DNA from: an unicellular cyanobacterium SU3
GTDB lineage: Bacteria; Cyanobacteriota; Cyanobacteriia; Cyanobacteriales; Microcystaceae
Length of the DNA: 36,509 nt
Assembly (NCBI GenBank): GCA_002172675.1
Contig: NETF01000196.1
Coordinates: forward strand, 1 to 36,509
Direction: 5' to 3'
Shown: one piece after another, positions 34,678-36,509 of the stretch
Position numbering within the stretch: position 1 is the first letter of the stretch
Layout: each line of letters opens with the position of its first letter
Notes under the pieces: generated by a model
Told to the model about the DNA's origin: nothing
Seen by the model: the letters and a program-made list of their open reading frames with translations, nothing else
Database searches by the model: none
Position numbers and translations under genes: made by a program

Positions 34678-34941
34678 ATGACCAGTCAACTGCTTTATCC
34701 CCATATTGAAAAACCTAACTATGACGAACCAGCACACCTGAAACGGGTTCCAAGGGTAAGGGTAGCACAAATTGTCATGGACTATTTAGCTTATGGTTGG
34801 TCAGTGGAAGAAATGAACCGTCAACACCCTTATTTGACGTTAGGAGAACTTCACGCAGCAATGGCTTACTATTTTGATCATCAAGAGGAAATTGACAGCG
34901 AAATACGTGCTGAATGGTCAGAAGTTGAACAGAAAAAATAA
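34678..34941 (+). CDS. DUF433 family protein (antitoxin-like)
   Basis: This 87-residue DUF433 protein has a helix-turn-helix-like core, RVRVAQIVMDYLAYGWSVEE then MNRQHPYLTLGELHAAMAYY, ending FDHQEEIDSEIRAEW. DUF433 proteins are commonly the antitoxin-like upstream partner of a PIN-domain or DUF5615 toxin. Here no toxin gene follows: the next gene is an unrelated 154-residue protein, and its own promoter stands between them. A ribosome-binding site AAGGT lies 9 bases before the ATG. Confidence 0.82.
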   Translation: MTSQLLYPHIEKPNYDEPAHLKRVPRVRVAQIVMDYLAYGWSVEEMNRQHPYLTLGELHAAMAYYFDHQEEIDSEIRAEWSEVEQKK

Positions 34942-34957
34942 CCTACTGTAAAATCAT

Positions 34958-34967
34958 ACTGTACAGT
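34958..34967. promoter_or_regulatory. 10-base palindrome, possible operator
   Basis: ACTGTACAGT is a perfect palindrome 42 bases upstream of the -35 box of the following operon and could be a repressor or activator site. It might equally bind the DUF433 helix-turn-helix protein, but this is only a suggestion. Confidence 0.3.
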
Positions 34968-35009
34968 CTAGTCTAATAAAAACTATCTTAAAAGTATCAT
35001 CAATGTATC

Positions 35010-35038
35010 TTGACGATTAAAAATACTTTGCTTATACT
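35010..35038 (+). promoter_or_regulatory. Near-consensus sigma-70 promoter
   Basis: TTGACG (35010-35015), a 17-base spacer and TATACT (35033-35038) match the consensus at 5/6 in both boxes. Transcription would begin near 35045, about 22 bases before the ATG of the following gene. A small inverted repeat TATAC/GTATA overlaps the -10 and start site and could regulate it. Confidence 0.65.
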
Positions 35039-35066
35039 ATTGGTATAGTTTGAGCAAGAGAAAACA

Positions 35067-35531
35067 ATGGAAGACACCATTATCACCTTTACCGTTCACG
35101 ATTTACAGTACATTAAAACTCATGGATGTGACCAGAGTTGGGTACTTAACAAAGATCGAGCCGGATCTTGTAAATATCTGATTTGTTGTCATTCTGAAGG
35201 TGCAAAAAAAAGAAACGCCTTTATAGTGGGTTTGATTAGTAGAATTCGTTTCGTTGGTGAGGATGACAAGTCTGGAAAGGATCGCTGGGCTATTCATATT
35301 TCTGAATACGCTAGTGTTGATATTCCTAATGTGTGGAAAGGGTGGCAAAATCCCGTTCGCTATACCTCTTTAGAAAAAGTAGGCATTGAATTATCTGATC
35401 TTAAGTTTGAAAAGATACACAACAATAAAAACTTAGATATTCCGCCTTTATCAATTGAGCAAGCAAAAGAAGGATTAGCTAAAAAATTTAATATTTCTCC
35501 TGAACAAATTGACATTTTAATCAAAGGTTAA
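35067..35531 (+). CDS. Unknown protein with SEYA-IPNVWKGWQNPVRY motif
   Basis: This 154-residue soluble protein begins ITFTVHDLQYIKTHGCDQSW. Its core RWAIHISEYASVDIPNVWKG, then WQNPVRYTSLEKVGIEL, gives the impression of a compact beta-rich fold with a conserved motif found in other cyanobacterial proteins of unknown function. A C-terminal helical piece (LSIEQAKEGLAKKFNISPEQ, IDILIKG) may be a separate small unit. A PUA/ASCH-like RNA-binding barrel is a guess from the strand pattern and is not established. It is the first gene after a strong promoter and is followed by two more small genes on the same strand. Confidence 0.65.
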   Translation: MEDTIITFTVHDLQYIKTHGCDQSWVLNKDRAGSCKYLICCHSEGAKKRNAFIVGLISRIRFVGEDDKSGKDRWAIHISEYASVDIPNVWKGWQNPVRYTSLEKVGIELSDLKFEKIHNNKNLDIPPLSIEQAKEGLAKKFNISPEQIDILIKG

Positions 35532-35574
35532 AGCAATCATTAATCATTAGTAAAATTAAGGAAGGTAATCTAAA

Positions 35575-35907
35575 ATGGCTCTCGAATTACACAATTTCAT
35601 TTGGGAAGAAGAACGCTTAGTACAAGTTGAAACTCAACCTCATCATCTTGCTGGTATTTTAGCTGTTATTCGTGAAATGATAGAAGACAATGAGCTTGAT
35701 TGGGATGCGCTTTATTCAGCTTATTACGAATGCGAAGAAGATGGGACAACTACCTTTTACGAAGCAGAAAGTGCTGAAGCAGGTAGTCCTGGTATTTGGA
35801 CTTATATGGTGTATGACTGTGCTGTTGGTGAAGAAACTGTCATCACTGATATAAACATTAATACCTTAAACCCTGTTTTAGAATTACAAAAATTATTCAT
35901 TAAGTAG
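35575..35907 (+). CDS. Acidic 110-residue protein, function unknown
   Basis: The product is strongly acidic, with few Lys/Arg. It starts MALELHNFIWEEERLVQVET and continues through LAGILAVIREMIEDNELDWD, YECEEDGTTTFYEAESAEAG and the end NTLNPVLELQKLFIK. It is soluble, with no signal or membrane span and no family that I recognise. The strong negative charge would suit a protein-mimic, an immunity-type partner or an inhibitor, but that is speculation. A strong ribosome-binding site AAGGAAGG precedes the ATG, 43 bases after the previous stop, consistent with an operon. Confidence 0.65.
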   Translation: MALELHNFIWEEERLVQVETQPHHLAGILAVIREMIEDNELDWDALYSAYYECEEDGTTTFYEAESAEAGSPGIWTYMVYDCAVGEETVITDININTLNPVLELQKLFIK

Positions 35908-35926
35908 TTTCATAAGGAGTAATACT

Positions 35927-36469
35927 ATGGGACTTTCTTGGTACTCGAACGCTGAAGTTGTGAGTTATGAACCAGAAAAAATTAAAGAACTTGTTGAGCA
36001 AATCCCCAAAAAATCGGACACCACTTCTGTCTATAATCCGAAAATTGAAGATAATTCAGTCTTTTTTAGTTCAGCAGGATATGGGTGTTATGGGGTAGCT
36101 GGAGAATGTAACCGTGAGTTACTTTTTGAGCAATTATTTGAGCAATATGACGGCCCTTTGATATGTTTTGAATATGTTAGTCCTTGTCAATCACAAGACT
36201 ACTTTTTTAACTCAACTTGGGCTAAACCTAAAGGTAAGATCAACTGGGAAGATTATAACTCATATCTTCAATTTAGCCGTGCTTTTATTATAGGCTATGA
36301 TTTAGATGAAACGGATTACTCAACCCATTACGGAGGTAGTCCTGATGGCCCTGATATCTTACCTCAGAAACTCAATCTAGATTCAGTAGATCACAAAGTC
36401 AGCTTGAGACAAGCGATCGCCACCAAAATTCATAAGTTTAAATTATGTAGCAGGAGAAGGGAGAGGTAA
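35927..36469 (+). CDS. Unknown 180-residue protein, third gene of a small operon
   Basis: The protein begins MGLSWYSNAEVVSYEPEKIK. It has a Cys/Gly/Tyr-rich middle (SAGYGCYGVAGECNRELLFE, LICFEYVSPCQSQDYFF), a tail DSVDHKVSLRQAIATKIHKF and a basic extension LCSRRRER. No domain is recognised. Four or five cysteines and a GYGCYG/GEC pattern hint at a metal site or a disulfide-rich fold. A strong AAGGAG ribosome-binding site lies 19 bases after the previous stop. The last 27 bases overlap the end of a minus-strand gene entering from the right edge, so the basic tail may be an accident of overlap. Confidence 0.6.
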   Translation: MGLSWYSNAEVVSYEPEKIKELVEQIPKKSDTTSVYNPKIEDNSVFFSSAGYGCYGVAGECNRELLFEQLFEQYDGPLICFEYVSPCQSQDYFFNSTWAKPKGKINWEDYNSYLQFSRAFIIGYDLDETDYSTHYGGSPDGPDILPQKLNLDSVDHKVSLRQAIATKIHKFKLCSRRRER

Positions 36470-36509
36470 AATATCATTGATGGGAATATAAACATCTTTT
36501 ACTGTGCCA
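36443..36509 (-). CDS. 3' end of a minus-strand gene, cut by the window edge
   Basis: The minus strand from the window edge reads GTVKDVYIPINDILPLPSPA, then T and a TAA at 36445-36443. The amino-acid order (alternating hydrophobics, then Pro/Ser) looks like a genuine protein C-terminus rather than chance. It would overlap the last 27 bases of the plus-strand gene tail-to-tail. Too little is visible to name a family. Confidence 0.4.
   Translation of the reverse strand, partial: GTVKDVYIPINDILPLPSPAT

Noticed and set aside
34678-34941. Complete toxin-antitoxin pair with the DUF433 gene
   Set aside because: The following gene is not a PIN or DUF5615 protein and has its own promoter, so only an orphan antitoxin-like gene is supported.

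Overview
The window is a piece of a low-GC, unicellular-type cyanobacterial chromosome. The evidence is photosynthesis genes (psbO, a phycobilin-pathway heme oxygenase, ycf46, a cyanobacterial-type ferrochelatase with a chlorophyll-binding tail, menG, a flavodiiron protein, sigF) and more than 20 copies of the octamer GCGATCGC (HIP1), which is hugely over-represented in many cyanobacteria. Protein style, low GC and the repeat families suggest the Crocosphaera/Cyanothece group. That placement is an inference; no rRNA gene is present.

Left edge (1-1064): insertion-sequence debris. A transposase start on the minus strand runs off the window and abuts the headless remnant of an IS701-like transposase. 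From 1065 to 4476 (minus strand) come an MscS-type channel and a pair made of a histidine phosphatase and an Rpn/PD-(D/E)XK-type protein. From 4720 to 8014 (plus) come Ycf46, a membrane-anchored SH3 protein, a sulfotransferase and a HicB-like remnant. From 8023 to 11007 (minus) lie a flavodiiron protein with a non-canonical metal site, a DUF6174 protein and infC. From 11201 to 16773 the strands alternate: an alpha/beta hydrolase, a secreted protein, a newly described 52-residue membrane peptide, heme oxygenase, psbO, a small conserved protein and menG. A DUF445 membrane protein and ferrochelatase follow on the plus strand.

Ferrochelatase overlaps tail-to-tail by six bases with a 1196-residue NACHT-HEAT NTPase, which lies 28 bases downstream of sigF on the minus strand. 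Next on the minus strand are DUF364/ubiA and two small exported proteins (HdeA-like and glycine zipper). The clearest metabolic module is 26835-30585: an ABC importer of the phosphonate/phosphite family (ATPase, lipoprotein, permease) followed by an NAD-dependent phosphite dehydrogenase. This is a ptxABCD operon that would let the cell import phosphite and oxidise it to phosphate. A 100-base imperfect palindrome sits between ptxB and ptxC.

The right end (30907-36469, plus) has a 55-residue peptide gene with a strong ribosome-binding site, a fused aldolase/short-chain dehydrogenase, DUF29, DUF3598 and DUF433 proteins, and a three-gene operon of unknown function behind a near-consensus promoter. 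The stop end of a minus-strand gene enters from the right edge and overlaps the last of these.

Intergenic space is marked by recurring elements: three copies of a GGTGGGC-AAT-GCCCACC hairpin placed at gene ends, where they look like terminators; heptamer tandem repeats; and a few longer inverted repeats. No CRISPR array, tRNA or rRNA was seen.
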